Of a stretch of DNA of 64,000 nucleotides, positions 12,666-22,920 are shown one piece after another. Under the pieces are notes generated by a model. The model was given only the letters and a program-made list of their open reading frames with translations, was not told the DNA's origin and did no database searches. Source of the stretch: Chinchilla lanigera (taxonomy: Eukaryota; Chordata; Mammalia; Rodentia; Chinchillidae); contig NW_004955438.1 of NCBI RefSeq assembly GCF_000276665.1, positions 8,327,661 to 8,391,660 on the forward strand, read 5' to 3'. The stretch's first letter is position 1. Every line of letters begins with the position of its first letter. The position numbers and the translations under genes are program-made.

Positions 12666-12745
12666 AAAATAATAATGCTATATGAAAACCAGAAACTGAC
12701 TTTGGTGTAGTTCAATATTTATTCTGATTTCTAAAGTTATTTATG

Positions 12746-12849
12746 GCTAGGGATTTAGCTCAATGGTATAACACCTGCCTGGCAAGCGTGAGGTTGTGAA
12801 TTCTATTTCCAGTACCAAAAAATAAAAAAAAAGAAAGAGGACAATGTCA
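12746..12849 (+). repeat. ID-type SINE with 13-bp TSD, plus strand
   Basis: The head GCTAGGGATTTAGCTCAATGG carries an A-box-like sequence, and GAGGTTGTGAATTCTATTTCC is in B-box position. An A-rich tail follows. AAAGTTATTTATG flanks it perfectly at 12733-12745 and 12850-12862, showing L1-type insertion. Confidence 0.9.
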
Positions 12850-12944
12850 AAAGTTATTTATGTCTTCAGTTTTGTTTGTATTTGTTTTAGTCATTTTTTG
12901 TCATTGCTGAGACAAAATATTCAACATCCAGAGTTAAAAGTGGA

Positions 12945-13055
12945 GGGGGCTGGGGATTTAGCTCAGCGGCAAAGGCGCTTGCCTGGCAAGCGCAAGGTCG
13001 TGAGTTCGGTTCCTGGTACCGGAGAAAAACAAAAAAACAAAAAAACAAAACAAAA
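12945..13055 (+). repeat. ID-type SINE, young copy with 16-bp TSD
   Basis: It reads GGGGCTGGGGATTTAGCTCA then GGTCGTGAGTTCGGTTCC, intact A- and B-box positions of a tRNA-derived SINE. GGTACCGGAG and an (A)nC tail follow. TSD CAGAGTTAAAAGTGGA at 12929-12944 matches 13056-13071 with one difference. It sits inside an antisense LTR-type repeat. Confidence 0.96.
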
Positions 13056-13341
13056 CAGAGTTAGAAGTGGAAAGGTTTATTGTAGCTCACAGTTCATAGA
13101 GGTTTCCATCCATAATTTGCTGGCTGCAAGGTAAGGTGGCACATGGCAGATGGGCATTGCAGAGGAGAAAAGGTTCCTGCCAGGCAGAAGGCAACAAAAC
13201 AATGAAGTAGAAAGCTGCAAGTAACAGCCGCCCTCTCTTTCTGTCCCTGATTGTCTATCTGGGCTACACGTCCTCAGAATGAGTAGCACTCACAGCCAAG
13301 ATGGCCCATCCCTTCTCCACATCCAGAACTATGCCAAACCA

Positions 13342-13445
13342 GGGGCTGGGGATTTAGCTTAGTGGCACAGTGCCTGCCTGGCAAGCACAAGATCGTGAGT
13401 TCGACTCCCGGTACTGGAAAAAAAAACAAAAAAACAAAAAACAAA
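13342..13445 (+). repeat. ID-type SINE, young copy with perfect 18-bp TSD
   Basis: Standard family head, a B-box region GATCGTGAGTTCGACTCC, and a tail of A-runs separated by C. The TSD CAGAACTATGCCAAACCA is identical at 13324-13341 and 13446-13463. The perfect TSD argues for a fairly recent insertion into the LTR-type repeat. Confidence 0.97.
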
Positions 13446-13612
13446 CAGAACTATGCCAAACCAATCAGTGACCTAGTTTACTAATCACACCCACTTAATC
13501 CCAGCTTCACTCACTTAATCCCAACATTAAACCCTCTAGATTCAGCCACCTCTAAGAAGCCCCACCTATGATTGCATAAGGCTTTAGGGGGACATCCAGA
13601 ACCAGGCCATAA

Positions 13613-14166
13613 TATCTATATTCAATTTTATCGCATATACAGCAGTGTAAAGCCACTGCACAATCAGGAAACTAACTATACCTGCACCAGGGCCCCGTTG
13701 TGCTGCCCACGACAGTCACATCACCCCTCCCACACCAGCCTCAACATGTGCCAAACACGAATCATTCTCCATCGCTATAACTGGAGGAGAACGCAGGAGA
13801 GGCAGCGCATTGAGGACACTGCAAGAGGAGGAAGGCTACCTTTTAAATGCGAATTCCTTTTACTAAAGTTAATGTGCGGTATGAAATGTCATCTCATTCC
13901 CTTCATTGTCATCCCTTTTTTTTTTTATTTAAAAGATGAAGTTCAGGAAAGCTTTTGAGTAAGATTGACTTGCTCTTTTCAGAACAGGTATGCTTCAGAG
14001 GAATTCGTTAACCTTTCATGACACATGTCCAAAAGTCAGTGCTCCACCATCTGGAAACTGAACCTACCATATGAGAGGCTTGCTCTCTATGCCTGTCCTC
14101 AAGATTGTACAGGAATATAATCATTATCTATTTACCTGTACATCTATTTCTGCCTATGTATCTGAA
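13613..14166. other. Unique sequence between LTR-type repeat and Tigger
   Basis: No family recognised. An open frame at 13572-13958 of 128 codons has no recognisable domain, and its start overlaps the LTR-type repeat. A T-tract lies at 13916-13927. Confidence 0.4.
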
Positions 14167-14585
14167 TACCAGTATACAAAGTCCTGTATGTGGCCATGTC
14201 TCACTTGATGGTGCTTGATAGATATTGCATTTTTTTTATAAGGGAGCTTTGTGGCAACCCTGAAGAAGTCATTACCTCTACTTTTCCAACAGCTTCTGCT
14301 CTTTTCATGTCCTCTCATATTTTGGCAATTATCACAATATTCCAAACTATATCATTATCATTATATTTAATGTGAGCTTGGATTGGTGAACTTTGATCTT
14401 ACTATGGTAACTATTTTGCAGCTACCATAAATTGTACTTGTGTAAGAAGGTAAATTTAACAGATAAATATCATTTGTGCTCTCACTACTCTACCACTCCT
14501 TGGTTCCCCCATTTCTCTCCTCCTTCTCAGTCTTCCTTATCCACTGCTACACAACAATATTGAGATTAGGCCGAATAAGCACTCC

Positions 14586-16300
14586 ATGGTGTGCTTTGGT
14601 TGTTCTCATTAGGGGAAGAACACACATCTTTAATATTAAGTCAAAAGGTAGAAATTATTAAGATTAGTGAAGAAAGTGTGCTGAAGGCTGAGATAGCTAA
14701 AAGCTAGGCCTGTTTTGGTTTTTTTTTTTTTTTGGTACTGGGAATCGAACTCAGGACCTCATGCTTTCCAGGAAAGCATTTGTGCCACTGCGTTACATCC
14801 CTGGCCCTAGGCCTTTTGAAACAGTCAATCAAGCTATGAATGCAATGAAAAAATTCTTGACAAAACGTTGCAAATGCAAATGGACAAATGAGTGATAAGA
14901 AAGCAAAACAGCTTTTTTTGCTGATATGAAGAAAGTATATGGTCTGAATAAAGCTCATATTCCCTTAAGACAGTCTTATCCAGAGCCAGGTCCCAATGGT
15001 GTCTAACTGTAAGAAAACAGAGAAAGGTGAGGAAGCTTCAGAAGTCTGAAGCTAGCCAAGGCTGGTTCTTGAGGTTTGAGGAAAAAGCCTTCTCTATAAC
15101 ATAAAAGTGAGCAGTGAAGCAGCAGCCATTAAGACACGCAGATCTTGTTCTGATCACTGATTAAGATGCTAACAGTAAACAACAGACTCTCATATAGAGA
15201 CAGAATTATACTAGAAGATTATGCCACTCCAGAATTTGTAGCTAGGGAAAGAATCAATGTTTGGCTTCAAAACTTCAAAGGGCAGGCTGACTCCCTAGGT
15301 AAGGACTACTGCAGCTGGTTTCTTCAAGTTGATGCCAGTGCTCATTTACCATTGTAAAAATCCAAAAGTCCTTAAAAATTATACTAAATATATTGTTCTG
15401 TGCTCTACAAATGGAACACCAAAATTTAGATGGTAGCACATCTATTTAAAACATGGGGTAAAGCATATTTTAAGCACTTGAGAACTACTGGTCAGGAAAG
15501 AAAAATTTCTTCCAAAATATTAGTATTCATTGAGGATGTACTGGGTCATCTGACAGCTCTGGTGGGGCTATACAGTGAGATTAATGTTGTCCTCATGAAT
15601 GCTAACACAATATTCATTCTGCAGCCCATGGATAAAGGAGTAATTCTGATTCTCAAATCTTACTTCAGTAAATGCGATTTTAAGGCAATAGCTGTCATAG
15701 ATAATGATCCCTATCATGGATTAAGCAAAGTAAACTGAAAAACTTCTTCAAGAGATTCATCATTCTAGATACCATTAGTAATATTTATGATTCATGGCAG
15801 AGGTCCAGATATCAACATTAACAGGAGTTTGAAATAAGCTGATTCGTACCCACATGGATGGCTTTGATGGGTTCAAGGCTCCAGTGAAAGAAGTAATAGG
15901 TGTAGTGAAAATGGTAAGAGATTTAGGATCAGCAGTGAAACCTGAAGATGTGGCTGAATTGCTGAAGTCCCCTGATAAATTTTAATTATGAGGAAATGCT
16001 CCAATAGATGAGCAGAGGAAGTGGTTTCTTAAGTGGGTGCAGTCTTCTCTTGGTAAAAGTGCTGAGAACATTGTCAGAATCACAATAGAGGATTTAGGAT
16101 ATCACATGAGCTTAGTGGAGGGAGCAGCTGCAGGTTTGAGAGGACTGATTCTAATTTTGAAAGCAGTTTTACTGAGGTATCTGAGAACATCCTGTACTGC
16201 CGAGAAATCTTTCATGAAAGGAAGCGTCAGTCAATGAGGAAATGGCAGTGTGTGTCTTATTTTAAGAAATTTCTGTAGCCAACCTAAGCTTCATCAACTG
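14586..16300 (+). pseudogene. Tigger transposase, decayed, interrupted by a SINE
   Basis: Translated blocks match the pogo-like transposase order. FVARERINVW at about 15225 comes first, followed by VAHLFKTWGKAYFK at 15433 and IEDVLGHLTALV in place of the usual IDNAPGH second catalytic box. FILQPMDKGVI follows around 15615-15645, where the aspartate at 15631-15633 sits in the conserved QPMD motif. Next come LGYHMSLVEGAAAGL and ERKR-like SFMKGS near 16220. Stops and shifts separate the blocks, and the second catalytic box is altered. Family role: cut-and-paste transposition into TA sites. This copy is inactive. Confidence 0.85.
14712..14806 (-). repeat. ID-type SINE inside Tigger, antisense, 8-bp TSD
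   Basis: A T-run, then GGTACTGGGAATCGAACTC and ...CGTTACATCCCTGGCC. CTAGGCCT is duplicated at 14704-14711 and 14807-14814. Tigger sequence continues on both sides, so the SINE is the younger element. Confidence 0.92.
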
Positions 16301-16689
16301 CTTCACTGAGTAGCCATCAATTTTGAGGGAAGACACTCCACTAGTGAAAGTATCACATCTTACTGGAAGTTCACATGATCACTATCATAGTTTAACAATA
16401 AAATAGTATCATTTAAAGCTTGTGCAGTGATTTTTTTACATAAGGTTATTATATACTTAATAGATGACAGAATAGTATAAACACAAATTTCATATGCACT
16501 GAGAAATTAAAAATTCATCTTTCTCACTTCGTTGTTGAGTTTCACCTCATTGCATTGGTCTGTATATAAATTCCCACGGTGTCTCTGAGGTATGCTATAC
16601 CTACACAAAGACAATCATACACTATCAATGCAAAATATATATTTGTAAAATACAAAGAAGTTTTCAAGATGGGTGTACAATTTGGCAAA

Positions 16690-16915
16690 AGAAAACCATC
16701 ATAGCTTTGGAGTTCAGGGATTCTAGATGTGAGACCCACTTCTATCCCTTGAAAACTATAAAAGAATCTGAAAACTTAGTTAATCCTTTTCGCCCTACCC
16801 TCCTTATCTTTAAAGTGGTAATATCGGGGTCTGCCTTGCTATTTTATGTGGATTAAGTGAGATAGTGCATGTCAATTGCAGGCCTACTTAGGATCCCAGT
16901 AGAGAGTAACTATTA
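16690..16915 (+). repeat. MIR ancient SINE, plus strand
   Basis: TTTGGAGTTCAGGGATTCTAG fits the MIR tRNA-like head. It is followed by the core CTTATCTTTAAAGTGGTAATA and the 3' part ATTAAGTGAGATAGTGCATG. Most of the consensus order is retained over about 225 bases. It lies just right of the Tigger end. Confidence 0.65.
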
Positions 16916-18951
16916 TCATTTTGTGTGAGAGACATGATTACCTTGTTTGATTTCAAATAGGTCTGTACTAAAGACAGAGATGAAAAGATATGCACCAGAA
17001 ATTTAACGTAGTTCACTTTCATGGGTTTTTAGTTTATATGACTAATACAAAGATGAAGAAAATAATGAATCTACAGTACTTGGGTTCAAAGACAAGGTAA
17101 GCTGTGATACATACTGAAAATCATACACAAAATCAAAATGAGAAATTGAGGGTGTGTTGGAGACTGAGGGACCTGGCGGGGGTGAGAGAGGATTAAGGGC
17201 TATAGCGAGTGAGATTGGAACTGGACCTCTTTTACTCAGAGGCAATATTTAACTCAACATATTTATCGAGTAAAGAAACTCTAAACATGCAAAACCATGC
17301 AAATCCTTCATGCATTTGTAACACAGCAGAAATCTGTCCTCTCGCTCACCAGGACCCATTTATTCTTGATTCTGATACACAATACCATACTTTTGTTTTT
17401 CTAGTTTCCTAGTATATGGAGGACTGGAAGTAGAACTTTCAGGCAGCGTGGGTTTTATTGCCAGTGGTCAACATTTTGAGAGCAGAGAAGAATGACAGCT
17501 AGTGGTCAGACAGAGCTGGGAAAGAGAACCCAGGAAAATCAAGCATTGGAATTCCCACATGAAATTGGTTGGGGTCTGTCAGGGTATTTACAATGAATAA
17601 CCCTTTCGTCTTCATGCACCAGGGTATTATAAACCACCTAATAACTGCTTCTGGAAATGGAGGGTTGAGTGATCACAAAACAAGTTAGATTATGTTTACT
17701 ACCTCTTCTTACAAAAGTGCTTTGTACAGTGCATTGTTGAATGATACCATTAAAATAATTAACATTTCTTAGAAGACAGTGCAGAATAGGTGCAGAATTG
17801 AGTGTTGCTTAGCCTATCTCTGCCAAATTGCCTTATTTATCACATCCACATGATAATATGTACCTAGTAGTTGATGGTAGGTTCTAAATAAGATAATAAT
17901 TATAAACATGACTGGTGCCCAAGATTGTAATTGGTTAATTTCTGCTTTTAACTGGTGAATTTCTACTTTAACATGGTGTGCCTTATTTTGAAAATTGTCT
18001 TCTTGTGAATTTACAGTGGTGAAAGTTAAATTAGCAGTTACATCTCCTGTTTTCAGAGGCCAAATAGTTGAAACAGATGTTTTAGTCTATGAAACTGTAG
18101 GTTGTTACCGCATCATGGGGGTTCTTTGAAATTCACAATTCCCTTAAAAGTTGAAGAGCGGTCATAAATAAAGAAAGAAATAGAGAATCATAATAGAGAA
18201 AGGCACTATTTATTTTTCATGAAAACAAGGTGTGTTTTCACACAACTGAGAGAACTCAGTTTCTCCAGTTATGGCTACATCAAGCCTGAGCAGAGAATTA
18301 ACCCACAACATAAAAAAAAAGCCATATACATGTGGTTACACATTATTGTCTCATTTTTATGATACGTTTTGGGAACAAACATTTGCTAACCAACAGGAAG
18401 TTTGCTAAAGTGTAGTAGTGCACGATTTTCTGAGGAAGCATATATTTGACTTGAGATTTGGAGATCACTAACATGTATAAAACTTGGTTAACAGATATTA
18501 CTTACTTTTTCACTTAAAGCAATCTTTTCCTTTTCTAAAGATGACAAATTATTTCTACTTTCATTATATCCTTTCAGTTTGTCTCCAAGGCAGTGTCGCT
18601 AAAGCACACTGGGTAAAATAAAGATTTTACCCATTGGCCTATCAGAATTATGCTTCTGCAATATCTTTCATACTAAAGCAATACAGAACACTTGATTGAA
18701 CTTATCACTGCCTTCTTTTCCTCCTTCTGCTCTGGTGAAGATGAGCGACGGGAACTTGTTCCTGGTAGTTGAAGACAGTTTAAACTGCACAGCTTGTTGC
18801 AAGCGTTCAATATTTGTGGTGAGACAATCGACAAGTCTTGCTGCTGACGCTGTGTGAGTTCCAGGCTCTCAGGCTGGGCAGAAGGCTGATTCACAGATCT
18901 TCAGCAGTCCATCTCTTTCGGCACAACCTGTCACTAGGAACTGTATGCCCG

Positions 18952-18982
<31 letters not shown>

Positions 18983-19029
18983 ACACACCCACATACAAAT
19001 AATACTCTCCTTCAGCATCACATGTATTT
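16916..19029. other. Unique sequence with a short CA microsatellite
   Basis: No gene or family recognised. Open frames (67 codons at 17042-17245 minus and 17209-17412 plus, 73 codons at 18673-18894 minus) lack domain signatures. A CA repeat lies at 18953-18978. Confidence 0.4.
18953..18978. repeat. (CA)n microsatellite
   Basis: Uninterrupted CA dinucleotides over about 26 bases, followed by a related CACGTGCACACACC tail. Confidence 0.95.
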
Positions 19030-19330
19030 TTATTTCTTTTTTTTTAAATTTTATTTTAAAGAGAAAAAAATAAGACAAAATTTCAAAATAAAATAGTAGG
19101 AGGGTAACAATGGTTACTACATTGAGTATTGTTATCTTTAAATTAGTTGCTCAAAATACAAGCTATCGGCATTTAAATGTCCAAACAAATAGCACCAACC
19201 TTTCCTTTCAGTGAACTAAGAGAAATTAGTAGCATAACTCTCTTAACTTTTGTGTATACTTTTTTTTTTTGCTATATCCCTTTTACTTATTCCTGCCATT
19301 CAATCTCTATCCGTTTCTCATTACTTTGTC
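19030..19330 (-). repeat. L1 3'UTR fragment, antisense
   Basis: It begins with a T-rich run (antisense poly(A)), then TTTATTTTAAAGAGAAAAAAATAAGAC and GTAACAATGGTTACTAC, then TTTAAATTAGTTGCTCAAA. The same sequence order occurs at 33478 and 45048, where it precedes or resembles L1 3' sequence. The right border is approximate. Confidence 0.6.
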
Positions 19331-19770
19331 TCAATAATATCAACTGACTAATCAATATCTCTTCCAATTCAAGGATGATAAAACAATAAAGTGAGGATTA
19401 TTAAAAATTTACTGCAAAAGAGTACACAAGGTCAACTCTCCTCAAGCCAGGCCTTTGTTCAGAGCCCAGGATGATCTTAATAGAGAAGACCTCAGTTAGA
19501 AACACAGACAGGGCCAAAAAAAAAAAAAAATTCTACACTTGATATCATACTAAGAATCTAAAGCTGCTATGACAAAATCTGTAGGACTTAAGAACAAACA
19601 TAGACCCAAGAAAGAATTATTTGTTGAGAAATAGTAAGTGAGAATGAGGTGCTCAAGTAAGAATAAAATAAATAAATATGGATAAGACAAGATCCGAGCT
19701 GAGATTCTTGTTGTAAGTAGGACAGGTTTCAGGACATGCTATCCCATAATCTATGAGAAACTATAGAAGC
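19331..19770. other. Unique sequence, nothing recognised
   Basis: AT-rich, with an A-run at 19517-19531. No family recognised. Confidence 0.35.
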
Positions 19771-20330
19771 AGAGAGATCAGCTTTCCATTACTGTAACAA
19801 ATCAGCTTTCCATTACCTGAAGCAATAAACATTTAAAATGAAAAGGGAGACTCTGGCTCAAGTTTTAAAGGTTCCAGTCCATGTTTAATTGGTTGTATGT
19901 TTACTTGGTTTCATTGGGCCTATGATGAGATAACTCATCATGGTTGGGAACATGCAAAGGGGCAAAACTATTCTCATCATAGCCGGGACATTAAAGGGAA
20001 GAGAGACAGAGACAGAGAGACAGAGGGAGAGAGACTAAGACAGAGAGGCAGTTAGAGAGACAGAAAGACAGAGACAGAGACAGAAAGACAGAGAGAGGGA
20101 AAGACTGTCTCTGGGGAACATGAGTATCCAAATATAACAGTCTCTCTTACCTTCCTCTTTCCTTCTTCCCTGAAGCAGGGCATCAGAGCACCATGCAAGA
20201 GGTGCTATGTCTGGACAAAAGAATCATCTTTATCTCTAAAGACAAAAGGACACAGGGAAGGTTCTGAATAAACAGAACTGCTTACATTCCCTCCAGTGTA
20301 TTATTAGATCAGACCTTTTCTGTCCAATTG
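19771..20330 (-). repeat. Possible antisense LTR-type repeat with a purine tract
   Basis: TTTCCATTACTGTAACAAAT, then AAGGGAGACTCTGGCTCAAG, then GGAACATGCAAAGGGGC resembles antisense MaLR/ERVL-type LTRs seen elsewhere in the window. A 23-base segment starting GATCAGCTTTCCATTAC is tandemly repeated at about 19779 and 19802. A GAGACA-rich tract fills 19994-20102. The LTR call is tentative. Confidence 0.35.
19994..20102. repeat. (GACAGA)n-type purine-rich tract
   Basis: Over about 110 bases the plus strand is almost only G and A with occasional C (GAGACAGAGACAGAGAG pattern). Confidence 0.9.
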
Positions 20331-20812
20331 TATTTCCTTCCTCCTGTGCACGCTTCACTGCACCTATCCATCAAAAGATGCAGGGTCCTTCATTTATTTG
20401 GGTGTTCATTCTGAAGCCTCATTATCATGGAAAACATATGTGAAGTAAATTTGTAAATCTTTCTGTTGCTTATCTGTCTCTGGTTACAGGAGCTTTAGAC
20501 ATGAAACTGGTGGTGGGAAATGACATTCTTTTCCTTCCATATGGATGTTACTTGTATAAAGCTTTATGAGAACGTCTAGATAGAAGATCCTTGAGTTCCT
20601 GCTTCCTTATAGACAAAAGGAATGAACACAAAACACGTATGAAGAACATATGGTTAAACGTTAACAAATAATAAATATATAGCTCCCTCAACTATAGTGT
20701 TCATACAGAACTTTGAATATTTTTCTTTCACAGAAGTTATTCCAATATGCATATTTAAATATTTTTGGATTCTTTCCTTGCTCCTTTCCTAACACCTCTC
20801 TCCCTCCTTTTT
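20331..20812. other. Unique sequence, nothing recognised
   Basis: No gene or repeat family recognised between the purine tract and the pyrimidine tract. Confidence 0.35.
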
Positions 20813-20884
20813 CTCTCTCTCTGACTCTGTCTGTCTCTCTGTCTGTCTCTGTCTCTGTCTCTGTCTCTGTCTCTCTCTCTCCCC
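20813..20884. repeat. (TCTCTG)n pyrimidine-rich tract
   Basis: The plus strand is almost entirely T, C and G in a CTGTCTCTGTCTCTG pattern. It is roughly the reverse complement of the purine tract at 19994-20102. The 94-codon frames crossing it on either strand are artefacts of this repeat. Confidence 0.9.
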
Positions 20885-21429
20885 TCTTCTTTACAGTGCT
20901 GGGGATAATTGAAGCCAAGGTCTTACACTTCCAGGTAAGTTCTCTATCGTATGAAACTGAGCAACACCCCAAATTGATTTTTTTCTCATTCAGGTAATAC
21001 TCCAGTCAAAATGTGAACTCCAGAGGAAAAAATCTTAACACTCCATCTGTTATATCCAGTTGAGTACATAGCAGGTGGCTGAAAAGGCTTTTAGTGTAGC
21101 AATTTGATCATCTGGAAAAGATTTACAAATCTTGAGCCAATAATAAAGCTAAGTGACCTGAGTAGTGATAAACCGAGTCAGAAAACTGAAATCAAAAAGG
21201 CATGAAGGGGCCTAAATGCACCATTCTGTAAACTTCGGTTGAATTCATTTAACAAGTATGTATTCTACAGCAAATACCATCTTCATACAGATGAGGAGAG
21301 GGAATTTCTTGTGTTGATATGTCAGTACCTAATACATTTTTCTCTCATACTCTGAATTTCTGAAAGCAGGGATCCAAATTAACCCATCAGTCTTGGGCAT
21401 CATTTATTCATATTTAATAAAATAGTAAT
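20885..21429. other. Unique sequence, nothing recognised
   Basis: No gene or repeat family recognised. Confidence 0.35.
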
Positions 21430-21605
21430 TAATATATATGAATGGTATAAATGAATGAATTTCACTGTGGCAATTCCATATTTGCATATGTCATCTTTTG
21501 ATCATATCCACCCAATCTTATTCTTATCATCCACCCTCTCTTATTCTTCCCTTTTCTCCTGTGGGCACCACTCACATGAATATCATGCCTTTTCTGTGAC
21601 ATTAC
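21430..21605 (-). repeat. Probable L1 3'UTR fragment, antisense
   Basis: TTTCACTGTGGCAATTCCATATTTGCATATG, then GATCATATCCACCCAATC, then CACCCTCTCTTATTC follows the layout of antisense L1 3'UTRs known from many mammals. A related order occurs at 30355-30450 next to the second L1. Only a short part is preserved. Confidence 0.45.
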
Positions 21606-22639
21606 TATTGTTAGGGTGCTGATCTGTGACACAGAAAAATGTGAAAACTAAAATACACAGAAAAACAACAGCCTTAACATAATTTCCAGCGAATCTTTGG
21701 GAACATATTTGGAGAACTGACTATGAAGAACTTAAAATGTTTACTTTAAGGTATCCAAACTTACAGTAGAATATGTATTTAAAACCATTAAGTTAAGCAA
21801 CAGCAGAGTGTGGAATGAGGTTGGGACTGAGTTTATTATTTCTTGATTTTGAAAGCAAGTTGGGACAAGGGCCAGCCTATCAACATGCAGGTTTCAGTGC
21901 AGAACATGGTAATTCTAGAATTTGTTGGTTTGTGCGCCCTTCTCTAGAACTTTTAGCTCTTTCTCATGCTCCCTTCACATGAAATCTCCTGAGGAGCTGC
22001 GTTTCTTTCCCGCCTATTTACTGGCTGACACGGGAGCTTTGCGCTGCTTAGATGTGCAGGGACCCATGCTTGCTTGTGCCTTACCGCTCAGGGCTCCCGA
22101 ATAATCCATTTCCATTGCTCTACTGAAAAAGCTTTTGCCAAGGTCAACAAATATCTACATTTTGATGTATATCTGTTATACACATGGCAGAAAATGATGA
22201 CACAAACATTATGGCCAAAACTCTGAACATCTGATGCTGTACCCAGAAGGGGTTGCTGAGAAAGCAACCTGCTTCCTTTTAGATGCTATAATTTTAGAGA
22301 CAGAAAGTGGAAGCACTGGTAATTCCATATTTGGGATGAATTTCTCAAGCAAGATCAGCCTCTACCTTCTAAAGATGAAAACACATCCTGAGAATCAAGT
22401 CAGAAGAATATGAAACATTTTTTCCACACTAACAATTTAAAATAGCTATTAGTCAAAGCTGTAAAAAATAAAAACATAGGCGAGCAATACATTAGGTATA
22501 TATTTTTAATGTGTAAGGCAGAGTGTTAATATTTACATAAAGAAGTCTTCAGGAAAATTTTAAAAGATAAAAAGAAGGTCAATTCAAGCATGGGTAAAAC
22601 ATATAAATGAACCGTTAATGAACAAAAGCAAAAAAGATC
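21606..22639. other. Unique sequence, nothing recognised
   Basis: A GC-richer patch at 21930-22110 holds a 60-codon frame with no domain signature. Nothing else recognised. Confidence 0.35.
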
Positions 22640-22920
22640 CTTGTTCAGACGCACTATTTAAAAAGGCAAGATAAATAAAGTAGGATGTCAAGGTTTGCTT
22701 ATTACATTGGCAGAGATTTTTAAATCTTTAAAATTTATGTAAAAAAGTGTGGAATGAAGTGTCTCACGGCAAGAGGGAATGGAAACCTCATAATTGAACA
22801 TTTGAAATATACACTAAAAGCACTAAAATTATCCATTTCCTTTAATATCAAAATTTCTTTTCTGGGAATTTATCCTAAGTAAATTAATTATAAATGTACA
22901 CAAATAGAAAAGGGGAAGGA
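22640..22920 (+). repeat. Ancient L1 (L1M-type or HAL1) ORF2 3' fragment, plus strand
   Basis: CATTGGCAGAGATTTTTAAA, then AAAGCACTAAAATTATCC, then TTTTCTGGGAATTTATCCTAAG and AAATGTACACAAA follow the order of the 3' part of old L1 ORF2. That region encodes a stretch ending in a 'P-I-L-L-L-G-I-Y-P-K'-like segment. Strongly decayed. Confidence 0.55.

Larger units (their letters stand above)
12886..13612 (-). repeat. LTR-type repeat, antisense, split by two SINEs
   Basis: The plus strand starts with TTTGTCATTGCTGAGACAAAATATTCAAC and GGTTTATTGTAGCTCACAGTTC. It later has ACCCACTTAATCCCAGC and ends ...ACATCCAGAACCAGGCCATAAT. This is the layout of antisense ERVL/MaLR-type LTRs common in rodent genomes, where the opening TTATT is the antisense poly(A) signal region. 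Two younger SINEs interrupt it at 12945-13055 and 13342-13445. A related antisense copy may lie at 62405-62700. Confidence 0.5.
14169..16601 (+). mobile_element. Tigger1-like DNA transposon (pogo/Tc1-mariner), nearly full length
   Basis: The right end, ACGGTGTCTCTGAGGTATGC near 16577, matches the terminal region I recall for Tigger1, including the TATGCACTGAGAAATTAAA block about 90 bases inside. The left end starts CCAGTATAC and soon reads GATATTGCATTTTTTTATAAG and GTGGCAACCCTGAAG, also Tigger-like. TA dinucleotides flank it at 14167-14168 and 16602-16603, the expected TSD. Between the ends lies a broken transposase in the expected orientation. One antisense SINE is inserted at 14712-14806. 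Total length without the SINE is about 2.3 kb, close to full size. Confidence 0.88.

Noticed and set aside
12945..13020. Possible tRNA gene at a SINE head
   Set aside because: A and B boxes are present but no cloverleaf anticodon arm fits, and the A-tail with TSD shows a SINE. The same holds for all other heads.
20688..20997. Two opposite 94-codon frames with Thr-Glu or Ser-Val repeats
   Set aside because: They are both readings of the (TCTCTG)n tract.
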